Positions 40,678 through 50,859 of a stretch of DNA of 64,000 bases are shown here, one piece after another. The stretch comes from Paenibacillus oenotherae (GTDB lineage Bacteria > Bacillota > Bacilli > Paenibacillales > Paenibacillaceae). The translations under genes and the position numbers were made by a program. The stretch lies in NCBI RefSeq assembly GCF_019443105.1, contig NZ_JAHZIJ010000009.1:62001-126000 (forward strand), written 5' to 3'. Each line of letters opens with the position of its first letter. Positions within the stretch are counted from its first letter, which is position 1. The notes under the pieces were generated by a model. The model saw nothing but the letters and a program-made list of their open reading frames with translations, had not been told where the DNA came from and made no database searches.

Positions 40678-43041
40678 ATGTCAAAATTATTGTACAGAAT
40701 AGGAAAAACTGCCTTTGACAAGCCATGGGCCTTCATTGCTGGTTGGATCGTGATCGTTGGAATCGTCATCGCGATGATTGGCAGTAACGGTATTCACACA
40801 AGCTCTGAGATGAAGATCGAAGGCACCGAGTCGCAGAAGGTATTGGACAAACTGGAGCAGGAGCTGCCGGAAGCGTCCGGCGGTCAAGGAAGTGTGGTGT
40901 TCACGGCACCTGAAGGGGAGCAGCTCAATACCCCCGAACGATTGGCCGCAATCACCAAAGCGATTAACAGCGTGTACGAACTCGACTACGTAATCAACCC
41001 TGCGGAACTCGCCGCTGCCGCTGCTGCGAACGGCGCATCCCCATCCGGAGAGACTTCACAAGGCGATCAGACAGCGCAAGCAGGCAATGGTCAGGCCGGG
41101 AATCAAGCTGCTGCAGAAGCCGCCAAGGCAGAAATGCCGCCATACGGCCCGCTTCTCGTGGACGGGATGCCCGTACCGGGCATGCTGATTGCAACCAACG
41201 GCAGCGTGGCCCTGTTCCAATTTCAGTTCACGGTCCAGCAAAACTCGCTGCCTGCAGGCGTCACGGATTCGGTCGTCGAGGCAGTCACCAAAGCGGAGAA
41301 TGGCACCGGCATTACGGTTCTGCCGAGCGACTCTCTGAAGTCGCCGGAAATTCCGATCGGGAGCAATGAGGTTATCGGATTGATCATCGCTGCGATTGTT
41401 CTGGTCATGACGCTTGGCTCTGTCGTAGCAGCCGGTCTGCCGATTGTAACTGCGCTCTTTGGTGTCGGGATTGGTGTCGGCGGTGCCTTCGCCATCTCGA
41501 ACTTCGTCACCATGACCTCCTTCACGCCGGTGTTGGCCCTTATGATCGGCCTGGCAGTAGGTATCGATTATGCGCTCTTTATTGTGAACCGCCAGCGACG
41601 CCTTATTTTCGACCAGGGGCTGACGGCGCGTGAAGCTGCAAGCAGAGCTGTAGGTACAGCGGGAAGCGCGGTATTCTTCGCCGGATTGACGGTAATTATC
41701 GCCCTGTGCGGGCTTCTGGTCATCGGGATTACCTTCCTCAGCATGATGGCGATCGTTGCTGCCGTCACCGTGTTCCTGAGCGTACTCATTGCACTCACAC
41801 TGCTGCCAGCGATGCTCGGCCTGGTCGGCGAGCGCATCTGTTCCCGCAGAGCGCGAGAGAAGAGCAGTTCAAAGTCGTCGGACACGCAGCATGGCGTTGC
41901 GGACGGCTGGGTGAAAGGAATCGTGAAACTCCGTTGGCCCGTAATTATAGCTGTTGTCGCGATCCTCGGGCTAGCTGCGATTCCGGTTGCCGAGATGAAG
42001 CTCGGGATGCCTTCCGGCGGTACCGCGAATCTGGATACCGCGCAACGGCAGAGCTACGATGCGATCTCCAGTGGTTTTGGCGAAGGATTCAACGGTCCTC
42101 TTCTCATCGTCGCCGAGCCGAAAGATACGGAAGGAACGATCACGCCTCAGGCGCTTGCAGGGATCGTGCAGGATATTCAAAAGGTTGACAACGTGTCGGT
42201 CGTATCACCGCTTGGTGTGAACGAAGACGGAAAAATAGCTATCCTGAGCCTGATTCCGAACACGGGACCAACTGATGCGGAGACGAAGAATCTGGTGCAG
42301 GATCTGCGGGCGGCCGACTCGGCGATTGCCCGCAATCATAACGTTGCCCTTGGAGTTACAGGGTTCACTGCAATCAACATCGATATGTCGGCCAAGCTGG
42401 CAGAGGTCTTTCCACTTTATGTCGGAATCATCGTCATCCTCTCGCTGATCATTCTATTATTGGTCTTCCGGTCCATACTCGTCCCGATTAAGGCAACGGT
42501 CGGCTTCCTGCTTAGCGTGCTTGCGACGTTCGGGATCACTACAGCCGTGTTTCAGTGGGGATGGGCTAGCCAAATCTTCGGGGTTGATACCGGCGGCCCG
42601 CTTATGAGCTTTATCCCTATCCTGGTTACAGGGATTCTCTACGGCTTGGCGATGGACTACCAAGTCTTCCTCGTCTCCTCCATGCGTGAGTCTTATGTGC
42701 ATGGGTATAAGGGCAAGCAGAGCGTTATTCATGGATACAACCAGGCCAGCCGTGTCGTAGTGGCCGCCGCTGTCATTATGGTGGCTGTATTCGCAGGATT
42801 CATATTCACGCACGACATCATGATCAAGCAGATCGGTTTCGCTCTGGCGATCGGCGTGCTGATCGACGCGTTCATCGTCCGTATGGCGCTTGTTCCAGCC
42901 GTCATAGCCATCTTTGGCGACAAGACCTGGTGGCTGCCGCAATGGATGGATCGTCTGCTGCCGAACCTGGACGTCGAAGGCGACAAGCTCATCGCCGAGC
43001 TTAATGCCAAGGACGGCGCTAACGCGCACAAGACTCACTAA
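40678..43041 (+). CDS. MMPL-family RND transporter
   Basis: A 787-residue protein with two halves of about 6 membrane segments, each preceded by a large extracytoplasmic loop. The first half has ALMIGLAVGIDYALFIVNR and the second GILYGLAMDYQVFLVSSM; the Asp-Tyr pairs are the proton-relay residues of MMPL transporters. A low-complexity Ala/Gly/Gln segment near 120-155 lies in the first loop. These proteins export lipids or hydrophobic drugs by proton antiport. It is expressed with the upstream tetR. Its last 100 codons are duplicated downstream, beyond the Rhs cassette (50473-50859). Confidence 0.93.
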   Translation: MSKLLYRIGKTAFDKPWAFIAGWIVIVGIVIAMIGSNGIHTSSEMKIEGTESQKVLDKLEQELPEASGGQGSVVFTAPEGEQLNTPERLAAITKAINSVYELDYVINPAELAAAAAANGASPSGETSQGDQTAQAGNGQAGNQAAAEAAKAEMPPYGPLLVDGMPVPGMLIATNGSVALFQFQFTVQQNSLPAGVTDSVVEAVTKAENGTGITVLPSDSLKSPEIPIGSNEVIGLIIAAIVLVMTLGSVVAAGLPIVTALFGVGIGVGGAFAISNFVTMTSFTPVLALMIGLAVGIDYALFIVNRQRRLIFDQGLTAREAASRAVGTAGSAVFFAGLTVIIALCGLLVIGITFLSMMAIVAAVTVFLSVLIALTLLPAMLGLVGERICSRRAREKSSSKSSDTQHGVADGWVKGIVKLRWPVIIAVVAILGLAAIPVAEMKLGMPSGGTANLDTAQRQSYDAISSGFGEGFNGPLLIVAEPKDTEGTITPQALAGIVQDIQKVDNVSVVSPLGVNEDGKIAILSLIPNTGPTDAETKNLVQDLRAADSAIARNHNVALGVTGFTAINIDMSAKLAEVFPLYVGIIVILSLIILLLVFRSILVPIKATVGFLLSVLATFGITTAVFQWGWASQIFGVDTGGPLMSFIPILVTGILYGLAMDYQVFLVSSMRESYVHGYKGKQSVIHGYNQASRVVVAAAVIMVAVFAGFIFTHDIMIKQIGFALAIGVLIDAFIVRMALVPAVIAIFGDKTWWLPQWMDRLLPNLDVEGDKLIAELNAKDGANAHKTH

Positions 43042-43103
43042 TATAACAAAGAGCGCCGGTAAATACCTGTACCGTTACAGATATTTCCGGCGCTTTTTCT
43101 ATT
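42717..43103 (+). repeat. Left 387-bp direct repeat (end of MMPL gene and terminator)
   Basis: Matches 50473-50859 at an offset of 7756 bp without gaps and with only about five differences. The homology starts at GCAG inside the coding region and ends 5 bp past the terminator stem. Confidence 0.93.
43050..43099 (+). terminator. Terminator of the MMPL operon
   Basis: GAGCGCCGG (43051-43059) pairs with CCGGCGCTT, followed by TTTTC. Copied intact at 50806-50855. Confidence 0.85.
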
Positions 43104-43129
43104 GTCATAAAGCAGTGATTACATCACGT

Positions 43130-43440
43130 TCATTCTTCATATATCCGCAGAGGACGGTCATCCCATATCTGTGCTTCAATATATCGTTCAGGCCCATAAC
43201 TACCATCCGAATTCCATTCTTGTGGAAATCCTAATCGACGGGTAACATCATATATTTATAAAATATATCGTCTTGGGATCGCATTGTTGAACAAGTCACC
43301 ATAAGCGAAACTGATCGTCGAAGGATCGAATTGATTAATTGGTATTCTCAGTTCCTTTCCACTCTGATACCATTCTAACAACTATGAACATCGGCCGAAA
43401 GGTAGTGCGGGTATGCCCTTAACGGTTTCCTCCTTTCTGT
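43130..43440 (-). pseudogene. Frameshifted remnant of a small protein gene
   Basis: Reading the minus strand, coding-like pieces follow each other: AYPHYLSADVHS, LLEWYQSGKELRIPINQF continuing DPSTISFAYGDLF and NNAIPRRYIL, then DVTRRLGFPQEWNSDGSYGP and ERYIEAQIWDDRPLRIYEE before TGA at 43130. They are broken by at least two shifts. AGAAAGGAGG near 43437 marks an old ribosome binding site. It lies at the edge of the Rhs cassette and may be a former immunity or orphan gene (inference). Confidence 0.55.
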
Positions 43441-43680
43441 TCAAACATGGTTCTTGCCTTGTTATCAAGTTTCCTACGTATGATCAAATAGTCGAAAGGC
43501 GACACTGGAATTTATCTGTCTGGAAGACAGCGCGGAGAAACTAACCAATTCCGATTGGGCACCTCATTTGACTACTGGTTAATAGACGAAAGAGATCTGC
43601 TTGTGGGCGCGGTAACATCTGATACTAGTGCTATTACATATTTCTACAAAATATCTCATTGCTATTATTTGTATTAAATT
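43441..43680 (+). pseudogene. Degenerate coding-like stretch before the Rhs gene
   Basis: Plus-strand frames read KHGSCLVIKFPTYDQIVERR and, after a shift, GDTGIYLSGRQRGETNQFRL followed by GTSFDYWLIDERDLLVGAV. There is no start. It was probably another gene before the cassette decayed. Not recognised. Confidence 0.35.
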
Positions 43681-43733
43681 CTACAATAATACTTGTAATA
43701 TTTTGTATAAATTTTTAATAGGGAGGTTTTGGA

Positions 43734-46700
43734 TTGAGAATTTTATCGAAAAAGAGGTTTGTGTTACTGCTTCTCGTAGTTTTCATGCTGCAGTTGTTTC
43801 CCGCTGGTGCCTTCGCGGCTCTCGACGACGATCCCGGACAGGGGCATGCTGCCTTCGATTCGGCGAATCCGCCGAAAGAGAGTACAAGTGTCGCGGATAG
43901 CGTGTACGGAAAAGAACTCGGTTCAGCGACGGGCATCATGGCTTTGGCACCCCAAACGATCAGTGCGGAGGATGCAGATATTCTATTGATTCAATCCCGG
44001 AATCCATGGGATACGAGTTCTAACGAAGAAGTGTTGAACCAATTGGGATTCACATATCACAAAGTGAGTATCTCTGACGCGATAACGGTTGATTTCGAAC
44101 CATACAAACTGATCATTGTAGCCAATGATCAAGACGATCAATTCTATCGGAAACTCTCTTCCATTCGAACAAAACTTGAGCTTTATGTCATGAACGGAGG
44201 AACACTTCTATACGGCATCAGCGATGCCGGCTGGGGCTACGGAACAAGCGACCTTCTCATTCCAGGTGATGTTCGCCTCCGTCCCGTCGACTATAGCTAC
44301 TACAATTACATACAAGATTCTGCGCATCCAATAGTAACAGGCGCCCTTACAGATGGGACTGCCCTGACAAACGGAGACTTGTACAACAATTACACCAGTC
44401 ATCGTTCCTTTGAGACGGATTCCCTCCCTTTCGATACTCGTGTCATTCTGAATGCCGGTAGTGATAGGCCCACATTGGTAGAATATCCAATCGGAGACGG
44501 TATCGTCGTTGCTTCCGGTCTTACGTGGGAGTTTAGTTGGGCCTATCGCTCCGGTAATGACGGGTATGGTACATTCGGAAAAAAAGCATTCGACGATCTG
44601 ATCGTCTATGCTTATAGCATCGCCGGCAATTCCGGCAGCAGCGGCACCACGAGCGGACTGGGAATCGACGATATAGAGAACGGATCTTCCCTTGCAGTTG
44701 GAGACCCCGTTAACGTGGCCAATGGTAATTTTTTCATGAAGAAGGAAGACTTAAGTATCGACGGCCCATTCCCGCTGGCGTTCATCAGATTTTATAACAC
44801 GATTGATGATGGTCAAGGCGGTTTAGGGGCCAAGTGGCATCATAATTTCGAAGTTAAACTGAAAGAAATTAGCAACCGTCGTGTAAGGGTTACCTTCGAG
44901 GATGGTCATACAGAGGATTTCATCCACGGCGACGATGGTATCTGGTATGCGATGCCAGGAAAGTATTCCAAAATCGATAGGCTTGCGGACGGAACCTTCG
45001 TTATTACAAGCAAAGACGGGCTTACTTATAATTTCGATCCGTCTGGCCACCTTCAATTCTTGGAAGATACCAAGGGAAATCGGGTAGAACTGACTTACGA
45101 TTCCGGTCGTCTGATCAAGCTGGCAAGCGCGAATGCCTTCATCAGCCTAGAATACGAAGATGGTCTTGTCGTGCGGGCTACAGATTCCACGGGGCGTTCC
45201 GTCGAATACGGCTATACGTTGGGATGCCTGACATCGGTTAAGGACGTGGAAGGTCAGACAAGTACCTATGCATGCGACGACAAGAACAGAATCACGACGA
45301 TTATCGACTCCGCAGGTATCGTCCGAGTTGCCAATATATATGACGAGCAAGACCGAGTGACGCATCAGACGCTGGCTGACGGCAGCACTGCCTCATTTGT
45401 GTATGATGACACCAATCTAACGACGACATATACCGAGCGCAATGGCGCCATCATGGTATACGTTCGGGACAAGAATAATCGGATTACCGAAAGACGCTAC
45501 GAGGATGGAACTGAGACGCTAGTCTTCAACGATAAGAACCAGATAACGGCCTTTACCGACAAGAACGGCCATACGTACGCCTATGAGTACGACGAGTACG
45601 GTAATGTGATCAAGGAAACGAATCCACTCGGAATTGCGAAGGAGTACGGCTACAACGCTAATCGTAAGCTAACCATGCTTCGCAATCCAGACGGATCAAC
45701 CTATGAATACACCTATGATGACAAAGGCAACATGCTGACCGCCAAGGACCCACTGGGCAGAGTGCTCGCCATGAATTATAATACCCAAGGGTTGCCGAGC
45801 AAGGTGATGTTGCCGACAGGGAAATCCACATCTCTTTCCTATGATGTGAGAGGTAATGTCACGTCGGTTAGCGACCCCGACGGCAATATGACCCGGTACA
45901 CCTACGATGAACTGAATCGACTATCCGGTGTAATCAAGCCTAACGGAAGCCATACGGAGTACAAATACACTGCTTCCGGCAAGACGACGCAGGTCACTCA
46001 CCCGGACGGTACATCTTTAACCGCCCGGTATGACTCAAGGGGTCTGAAAGTGGAGGAGTCCGATGAGTCTGGCCGAATCAATAAGTACAAATATGACGAT
46101 GCCGGACAACTGTCGGCTAAAATCGACGCAACTGGTGGTGTTACGAGTTACGAATACGATTCGATGGGCAATGTGAGAACAATCATCCTGCCGGACGGAA
46201 GTAAGACCGTCTATACTTACAATAAGGCGAACCTGTTGGCTTCAGTCACAGACGGCGAAGGGTACACTCATCAATCGGAATACGACGGCAACGGGAATCT
46301 CTTGAATGAAATCGATCCGAACGGAAACCAAACTGAATATATATATGACGGGCTGAACAGGCTGATCGGAATTCACCTGCCGAACGGCGCGGAGACGCAA
46401 TATGAATACCGTTATGATGGCAAATTGACGAAGCTGATAGACGCGTTGAACAATTCCATTTCATACAGTTATGATACGGCAGGTCAGTTGCTTGCCGTTA
46501 CCGATCAGGCAGGTGCGACGACCTCGTATACGTACGACGCCACGGGAAACGTAGAATCCATAACGAATCCATATGGCGCAAAGACTCGGTATGAGTACAA
46601 TGGGAACAGTAAAATTACCAAGGTTATTTTACCAGATGCCACTTCCGAGCTTATAGCGTATGATGCCAATGGTAATCTGGTGAAATATACCGGTCCTAAT

Positions 46701-49448
46701 GGTCATATAACAACCTATTCTTACGATCAGCGGGATCGTCTGACCACCATTACTAATGCGGCAGGGAAGCAGAAGAAATTTGAATATTCGCCCACTGGCA
46801 AGCTGACGGTGGTTGTCGACGAGAATGGGAACCGCATAAACTACACCTATGATGGACTGGACAGGCTCTCCGAAGTAGTGAGTCCGGAAGGCGGTAAGAC
46901 GGCCTACGGTTACGATGCTGTCGGGAATTTAATAGAGATCCATCAATATGCCGCCGTAACCCAGAAAACGCTTGCTGACATGAAGAATGGAACAGCAGCC
47001 GGTTTTCGTGCGGAGATGAAGGAACTCATAACCAAATATAAATATGACAAGCGAGGATTATTGCTCGAGGAGACAAACCCGGCGCAGAAAATGACGATAT
47101 ACCGTTACGATGCCAACGGTAATCGGATCTCCATGACCGACCGGGACGGCCTAGTCACGAAGTACGGGTACGATGCGGTGAATCATCTGTCCCAAGTTCA
47201 ATATCAGGACGGGAAAATCGTCGAATACTCATATAACCCGTTAGGGCAAGCCATTTCCATGACGGATTGGAACGGTACAACCAACTACGAGTTAGATGCT
47301 GTTGGCCGCGTGAAAAAAGTTACGGATTATCAGGGGCGGGCAATCGGCTACGCTTGGGGCTTACAGGGGGAACAACAAGCCATCGACTATCCGGACGGAA
47401 GCCGCGTAAAATACGAATACGATGTGATGGGGCGGCTGTTAAACGTAACGGATGCCAAGAACAAAGTGACCTCCTACGCGTACGATGCAGCAGGAAACAT
47501 CTCTTCCAAGCTTTTACCGAACGGATTCAAGACCGTCTACGAATACGATGCGTTATCCAGGTTGACCTATTTAAAAGATTACGATAAAACCGGCAATATC
47601 GTGAACAGCTATGGTTATGTCTATGACGCTGTTGGAAACAGGCTGACCATGGAACGGAAGAGATCCAATGACCGAATTGGCAAGTTAATCGACGAAACGG
47701 AAGGAATAACGCAGTACAAATACGACAAGTTGAATCAATTAATACAAGTACAAAAACCGAGCCGAATGGTGGAGAAATATTTCTACGATACCCTCGGCAA
47801 CCGCATCCGCAAGGAAAATTGGCTTACCGGCGCATTATTCCAAAGTGCAACGAACTACAAATACGATAATCAGAATAGGTTGACACGTATCGACGGCAAA
47901 GACGAGATCGTAACTGGGGCGCTTGTGAACAAGCCCGTTAGCTTGGATTACGACGAACGCGGCAATTTGGTGAAGGCAGTAAGCGGGGGCAAAATCTTAT
48001 CCCAGTATGAATACGATACAACGAATCGAATGGTCAGTTCGGTCAACAAGTATGGAATTGAGTCCAAATACGAGTACGACGGCGCAGGTCGGCGAATCAA
48101 GATGTCCGTCGAGATTCCCAAAGCCCTGATTCCGACCGTAAGCAACTTAGTCAGTAAGGATAATGAGCTGCAAGAGCTTACCAACAATCTATTTGATGGT
48201 GTACACTTTAAGAAGGAATATAACTACGTGACGGATGAGACTTCACCGTACAACCGGGTTCTAATGACATATGGCGAGCACAATGAAACTCAGCGTTACA
48301 CCTACGGTTTTGACGTGCTCAGCGTAGATAACTGGAAAAAACCATTGAATCAATGGCCTACGGATATAGCAGACGCGTTATCCAGCAAATCCAAGCGGAC
48401 TTATTTCTTGCTGGACGAGATGGGAAGTCCAGCCAAACTGGTAAACGAATCAGGAAAAACCGAGGCTACGTTCGGTTATGATGCCTTTGGACGTCCGCTC
48501 CTCGCGTCGCTCTTCAGCGAATTGAAGTTACAGGGCAACATCCACGGCTACACGGGTTATCAATATGACTTGGCTACCGGCCTCTTCTTCGCACAGGCTC
48601 GTTACTATATGCCTGAGACGGGCAGGTTCGTCGCAGAGGATACACGTAAAGGATACGTGCAGGAGCCACTAAGCCTGAATCGATATGCTTATGCCTATAA
48701 TCAACCAATGGCATATAAGGATCAAGATGGCTATGAGCCCGTGACGATCGGAAATATCTATATTGCTGAAGGTACCATTGATGGAGAATCACGGGTTTAC
48801 GTAGGGTCAACAGCACAAGACCTCAAGAAACGGATCGGCAAACATCATTGGAAGGAATTCCTGATAGCCGAAAGCACGACCGTTCGAACTGTCGAAGTCA
48901 AAGCGGAAATGAATGTAGCATCATCCGGAAGAGGAACACTGTTCAGCGCTCGGAACGAAGCGCTCCGCGCTGCAGAACAGAAGATCCTTAATTCGATCGA
49001 CAACGATAAACTGCTGAATGAGATCCGGGCTGCTACGCCAGAAAATGCAGAGGCTTGGGCGAAGACACATACTGTTGAGACGGGCTCTCCAAAAATATCG
49101 CTTAAGGGTGGAATAAAAGTTGGTGCTATTGGCGGCTTCGCACTTCTAGATGCCATCAACATCTATCGAGAAATCAACATGTCCGAGTATGTGTACGCCC
49201 CTTACATTCTGCAGGACGAAGGCGGTTTGTTCAAATTATCGGAGGAACAAGCACATTGGTTCGCCCATCATTACCGCTGGAAGGTCTATGTAACTGGAGC
49301 GCTTGCGGGTCAGAAAATAGAAGTCACCAAAGAGGAATTCAACTTTTGGAGGTGGGAAGGGGAATCACTGTGGGGAACGGTTGATTTATGGGGCAATTTC
49401 GTACCGGGTCTCCTTCGTCCCGAACTGGAAGTCGCTTGTATGTTCTAA
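43734..49448 (+). CDS. Secreted Rhs/YD-repeat polymorphic toxin with GIY-YIG-like C-terminal domain
   Basis: The start is TTG at 43734, 7 bp after GGGAGG. The 1904-residue protein has a signal peptide (MRILSKKRFVLLLLVVFMLQ, ending near AFA) and residues about 80-290 resembling a GATase1/ThuA-like fold. A DUF6531-type entry GDPVNVANGNFFM (about 322) and some 1250 residues of YD repeats (Y-D-x2-G-N/R-L) form the toxin-encapsulating shell. The core end is YDLATGLFFAQARYYMPETG (about 1613-1632). Beyond DQDGYEP the variable tip has NIYIAEG...VYVGSTAQDLKKRIGKHHW (about 1677-1709) and LRAAEQKIL, matching GIY-YIG nuclease motifs. Predicted activity is DNA cleavage in a competitor. The candidate immunity gene starts 19 bp downstream. 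Confidence 0.88.
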   Translation: MRILSKKRFVLLLLVVFMLQLFPAGAFAALDDDPGQGHAAFDSANPPKESTSVADSVYGKELGSATGIMALAPQTISAEDADILLIQSRNPWDTSSNEEVLNQLGFTYHKVSISDAITVDFEPYKLIIVANDQDDQFYRKLSSIRTKLELYVMNGGTLLYGISDAGWGYGTSDLLIPGDVRLRPVDYSYYNYIQDSAHPIVTGALTDGTALTNGDLYNNYTSHRSFETDSLPFDTRVILNAGSDRPTLVEYPIGDGIVVASGLTWEFSWAYRSGNDGYGTFGKKAFDDLIVYAYSIAGNSGSSGTTSGLGIDDIENGSSLAVGDPVNVANGNFFMKKEDLSIDGPFPLAFIRFYNTIDDGQGGLGAKWHHNFEVKLKEISNRRVRVTFEDGHTEDFIHGDDGIWYAMPGKYSKIDRLADGTFVITSKDGLTYNFDPSGHLQFLEDTKGNRVELTYDSGRLIKLASANAFISLEYEDGLVVRATDSTGRSVEYGYTLGCLTSVKDVEGQTSTYACDDKNRITTIIDSAGIVRVANIYDEQDRVTHQTLADGSTASFVYDDTNLTTTYTERNGAIMVYVRDKNNRITERRYEDGTETLVFNDKNQITAFTDKNGHTYAYEYDEYGNVIKETNPLGIAKEYGYNANRKLTMLRNPDGSTYEYTYDDKGNMLTAKDPLGRVLAMNYNTQGLPSKVMLPTGKSTSLSYDVRGNVTSVSDPDGNMTRYTYDELNRLSGVIKPNGSHTEYKYTASGKTTQVTHPDGTSLTARYDSRGLKVEESDESGRINKYKYDDAGQLSAKIDATGGVTSYEYDSMGNVRTIILPDGSKTVYTYNKANLLASVTDGEGYTHQSEYDGNGNLLNEIDPNGNQTEYIYDGLNRLIGIHLPNGAETQYEYRYDGKLTKLIDALNNSISYSYDTAGQLLAVTDQAGATTSYTYDATGNVESITNPYGAKTRYEYNGNSKITKVILPDATSELIAYDANGNLVKYTGPNGHITTYSYDQRDRLTTITNAAGKQKKFEYSPTGKLTVVVDENGNRINYTYDGLDRLSEVVSPEGGKTAYGYDAVGNLIEIHQYAAVTQKTLADMKNGTAAGFRAEMKELITKYKYDKRGLLLEETNPAQKMTIYRYDANGNRISMTDRDGLVTKYGYDAVNHLSQVQYQDGKIVEYSYNPLGQAISMTDWNGTTNYELDAVGRVKKVTDYQGRAIGYAWGLQGEQQAIDYPDGSRVKYEYDVMGRLLNVTDAKNKVTSYAYDAAGNISSKLLPNGFKTVYEYDALSRLTYLKDYDKTGNIVNSYGYVYDAVGNRLTMERKRSNDRIGKLIDETEGITQYKYDKLNQLIQVQKPSRMVEKYFYDTLGNRIRKENWLTGALFQSATNYKYDNQNRLTRIDGKDEIVTGALVNKPVSLDYDERGNLVKAVSGGKILSQYEYDTTNRMVSSVNKYGIESKYEYDGAGRRIKMSVEIPKALIPTVSNLVSKDNELQELTNNLFDGVHFKKEYNYVTDETSPYNRVLMTYGEHNETQRYTYGFDVLSVDNWKKPLNQWPTDIADALSSKSKRTYFLLDEMGSPAKLVNESGKTEATFGYDAFGRPLLASLFSELKLQGNIHGYTGYQYDLATGLFFAQARYYMPETGRFVAEDTRKGYVQEPLSLNRYAYAYNQPMAYKDQDGYEPVTIGNIYIAEGTIDGESRVYVGSTAQDLKKRIGKHHWKEFLIAESTTVRTVEVKAEMNVASSGRGTLFSARNEALRAAEQKILNSIDNDKLLNEIRAATPENAEAWAKTHTVETGSPKISLKGGIKVGAIGGFALLDAINIYREINMSEYVYAPYILQDEGGLFKLSEEQAHWFAHHYRWKVYVTGALAGQKIEVTKEEFNFWRWEGESLWGTVDLWGNFVPGLLRPELEVACMF

Positions 49449-49467
49449 AGAAAGTGAGGTTTGGCCT

Positions 49468-50397
49468 ATGGTCATTTTCGAGAGCAAGGAAATCAACTTA
49501 GAAGAAACGAATTATCGAGAGCTCATCGCCATCGATGAAGGCGTAAACGCCATCAATCTGCATAACGATTCTGGTGTACACATAGACGGGGATTCCTTGG
49601 CGGAGCACCTGGCCCATGTGGAAGGGATCGAGGGTATCCAGTCTTTGTCTGTCAAGTTCTCTTCAAAACTCTTGGACGTAAAAGTCATAAGGGGGTTGCC
49701 AGGCTTAACGCGTCTCCATGTCAACGGACACCGGATTCAAACCTTAGATGGTCTGGAATCATTTCGCTCAGGTCAGCACCTTGACATCGTGACGGGATCG
49801 AATCGTAAACGTCGAATCGCGAATATCGCACAGGCGCCAATCAACAATTTGACGCTTGAATATGCGCGCGTAGAGGATTTCATGGACATCGGTCTCAGCA
49901 CGACGATACGCAAGCTGCAGCTTTCAGGAAGTCCAAGCCCAGACTTTCAAGATTGGAGCAGCGTCCCTCTGGAATCGCTCTTCTTCTCGAAAGGTAAGTT
50001 TAGCGAGCTACTCGACACAGGGCACGTGCAGAGTTTGGAAAAGTTAACTCTGATCGGCTGTCGCAACCTCGAAAGATTCGTAGGCGACCATAGCGGAATC
50101 AACAAGCTCCTGGTTGACAATTGCAAGCGGCTAGACGTGCGTACGGTAGCTGCATTTCGGCGCTTAGAATCCTTAACACTCAATGGAAGTTCGCAACGAC
50201 TGTCGCTTACTGATTTCGTAGTGAATGAACAGCTTCAAAGCCTTAATTTGCTTAATTGCGAGGTCGACGTCAATATTGACGACCTCAAAAGCTTTCTGCC
50301 GAGATTGGAGAAGCTCCATATATCGAAATTAAAAAAAGAGCAGATTCTCAGTCTTCGCGAGCAGAATCCAAGCGTGGCAATCAACATGGGGCTATGA
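49468..50397 (+). CDS. Leucine-rich-repeat-like protein, candidate immunity to the Rhs tip
   Basis: The ATG at 49468 has GTGAGG upstream; the open frame overlaps the Rhs end but that start has no site. The 309-residue protein has irregular 20-23-residue leucine-rich units (LSVKFSSKLLDVKVIRGLPG, LTRLHVNGHRIQTLDGLESF, LEKLTLIGCRNLERF, LNLLNCEVDV) and no signal peptide. Position directly after a polymorphic toxin is the usual place of the cognate immunity gene, and cytoplasmic location fits a nuclease inhibitor. That function is inferred from position. Confidence 0.65.
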   Translation: MVIFESKEINLEETNYRELIAIDEGVNAINLHNDSGVHIDGDSLAEHLAHVEGIEGIQSLSVKFSSKLLDVKVIRGLPGLTRLHVNGHRIQTLDGLESFRSGQHLDIVTGSNRKRRIANIAQAPINNLTLEYARVEDFMDIGLSTTIRKLQLSGSPSPDFQDWSSVPLESLFFSKGKFSELLDTGHVQSLEKLTLIGCRNLERFVGDHSGINKLLVDNCKRLDVRTVAAFRRLESLTLNGSSQRLSLTDFVVNEQLQSLNLLNCEVDVNIDDLKSFLPRLEKLHISKLKKEQILSLREQNPSVAINMGL

Positions 50398-50436
50398 AAT
50401 TTGAATGGGAAGCCGGCGCCGGTATGAGTAATCTTC

Positions 50437-50458
50437 ACCCTGTTAAAGTAGACAGTAT
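50437..50458. other. Possible insertion-sequence end remnant
   Basis: CCCTGTTAAAGTAGACAGTA resembles the ends of some IS3-like elements. It stands 15 bp before the right direct repeat. No transposase is nearby; recognition is from memory and weak. Confidence 0.2.
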
Positions 50459-50472
50459 CTAAACTGAAAGTC

Positions 50473-50859
50473 GCAGAGCGTTATTCATGGATACAACCAG
50501 GCCAGCCGTGTCGTAGTTGCCGCCGCTGTCATTATGGTGGCTGTATTCGCCGGATTCATATTCACGCACGACAGCATGATCAAGCAGATCGGTTTCGCTC
50601 TGGCGATCGGCGTGCTGATCGATGCGTTCATCGTCCGTATGGCGCTTGTTCCAGCCGTCATAGCCATCTTTGGCGACAAGACCTGATGGCTGCCGCAATG
50701 GATGGATCGTCTGCTGCCGAACCTGGACGTCGAAGGCGACAAGCTCATCGCCGAGCTTAATGCCAAGGACGGCGCTAACGCGCACAAGACTCACTAATAT
50801 AACAAAGAGCGCCGGTAAATACCTGTACCGTTACAGATATTTCCGGCGCTTTTTCTATT
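50473..50859 (+). pseudogene. Duplicated 3' fragment of the MMPL gene (right direct repeat)
   Basis: Copy of 42717-43103 including the terminator. It lacks start and upstream region, and a TGG codon has become TGA (50684-50686). The few other differences are scattered. The outer flank continues into the stop codon of a small membrane-protein gene, so this side probably represents the ancestral junction. Confidence 0.92.

Noticed and set aside
43101-43733. Search for a transposase at the left end of the Rhs cassette
   Set aside because: No DDE, tyrosine or serine recombinase motif was seen in either strand, so the repeats are better explained by homologous recombination.
50459-50794. Minus-strand ORFs over the right 387-bp repeat
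   Set aside because: They are copies of antisense shadows of the MMPL gene.
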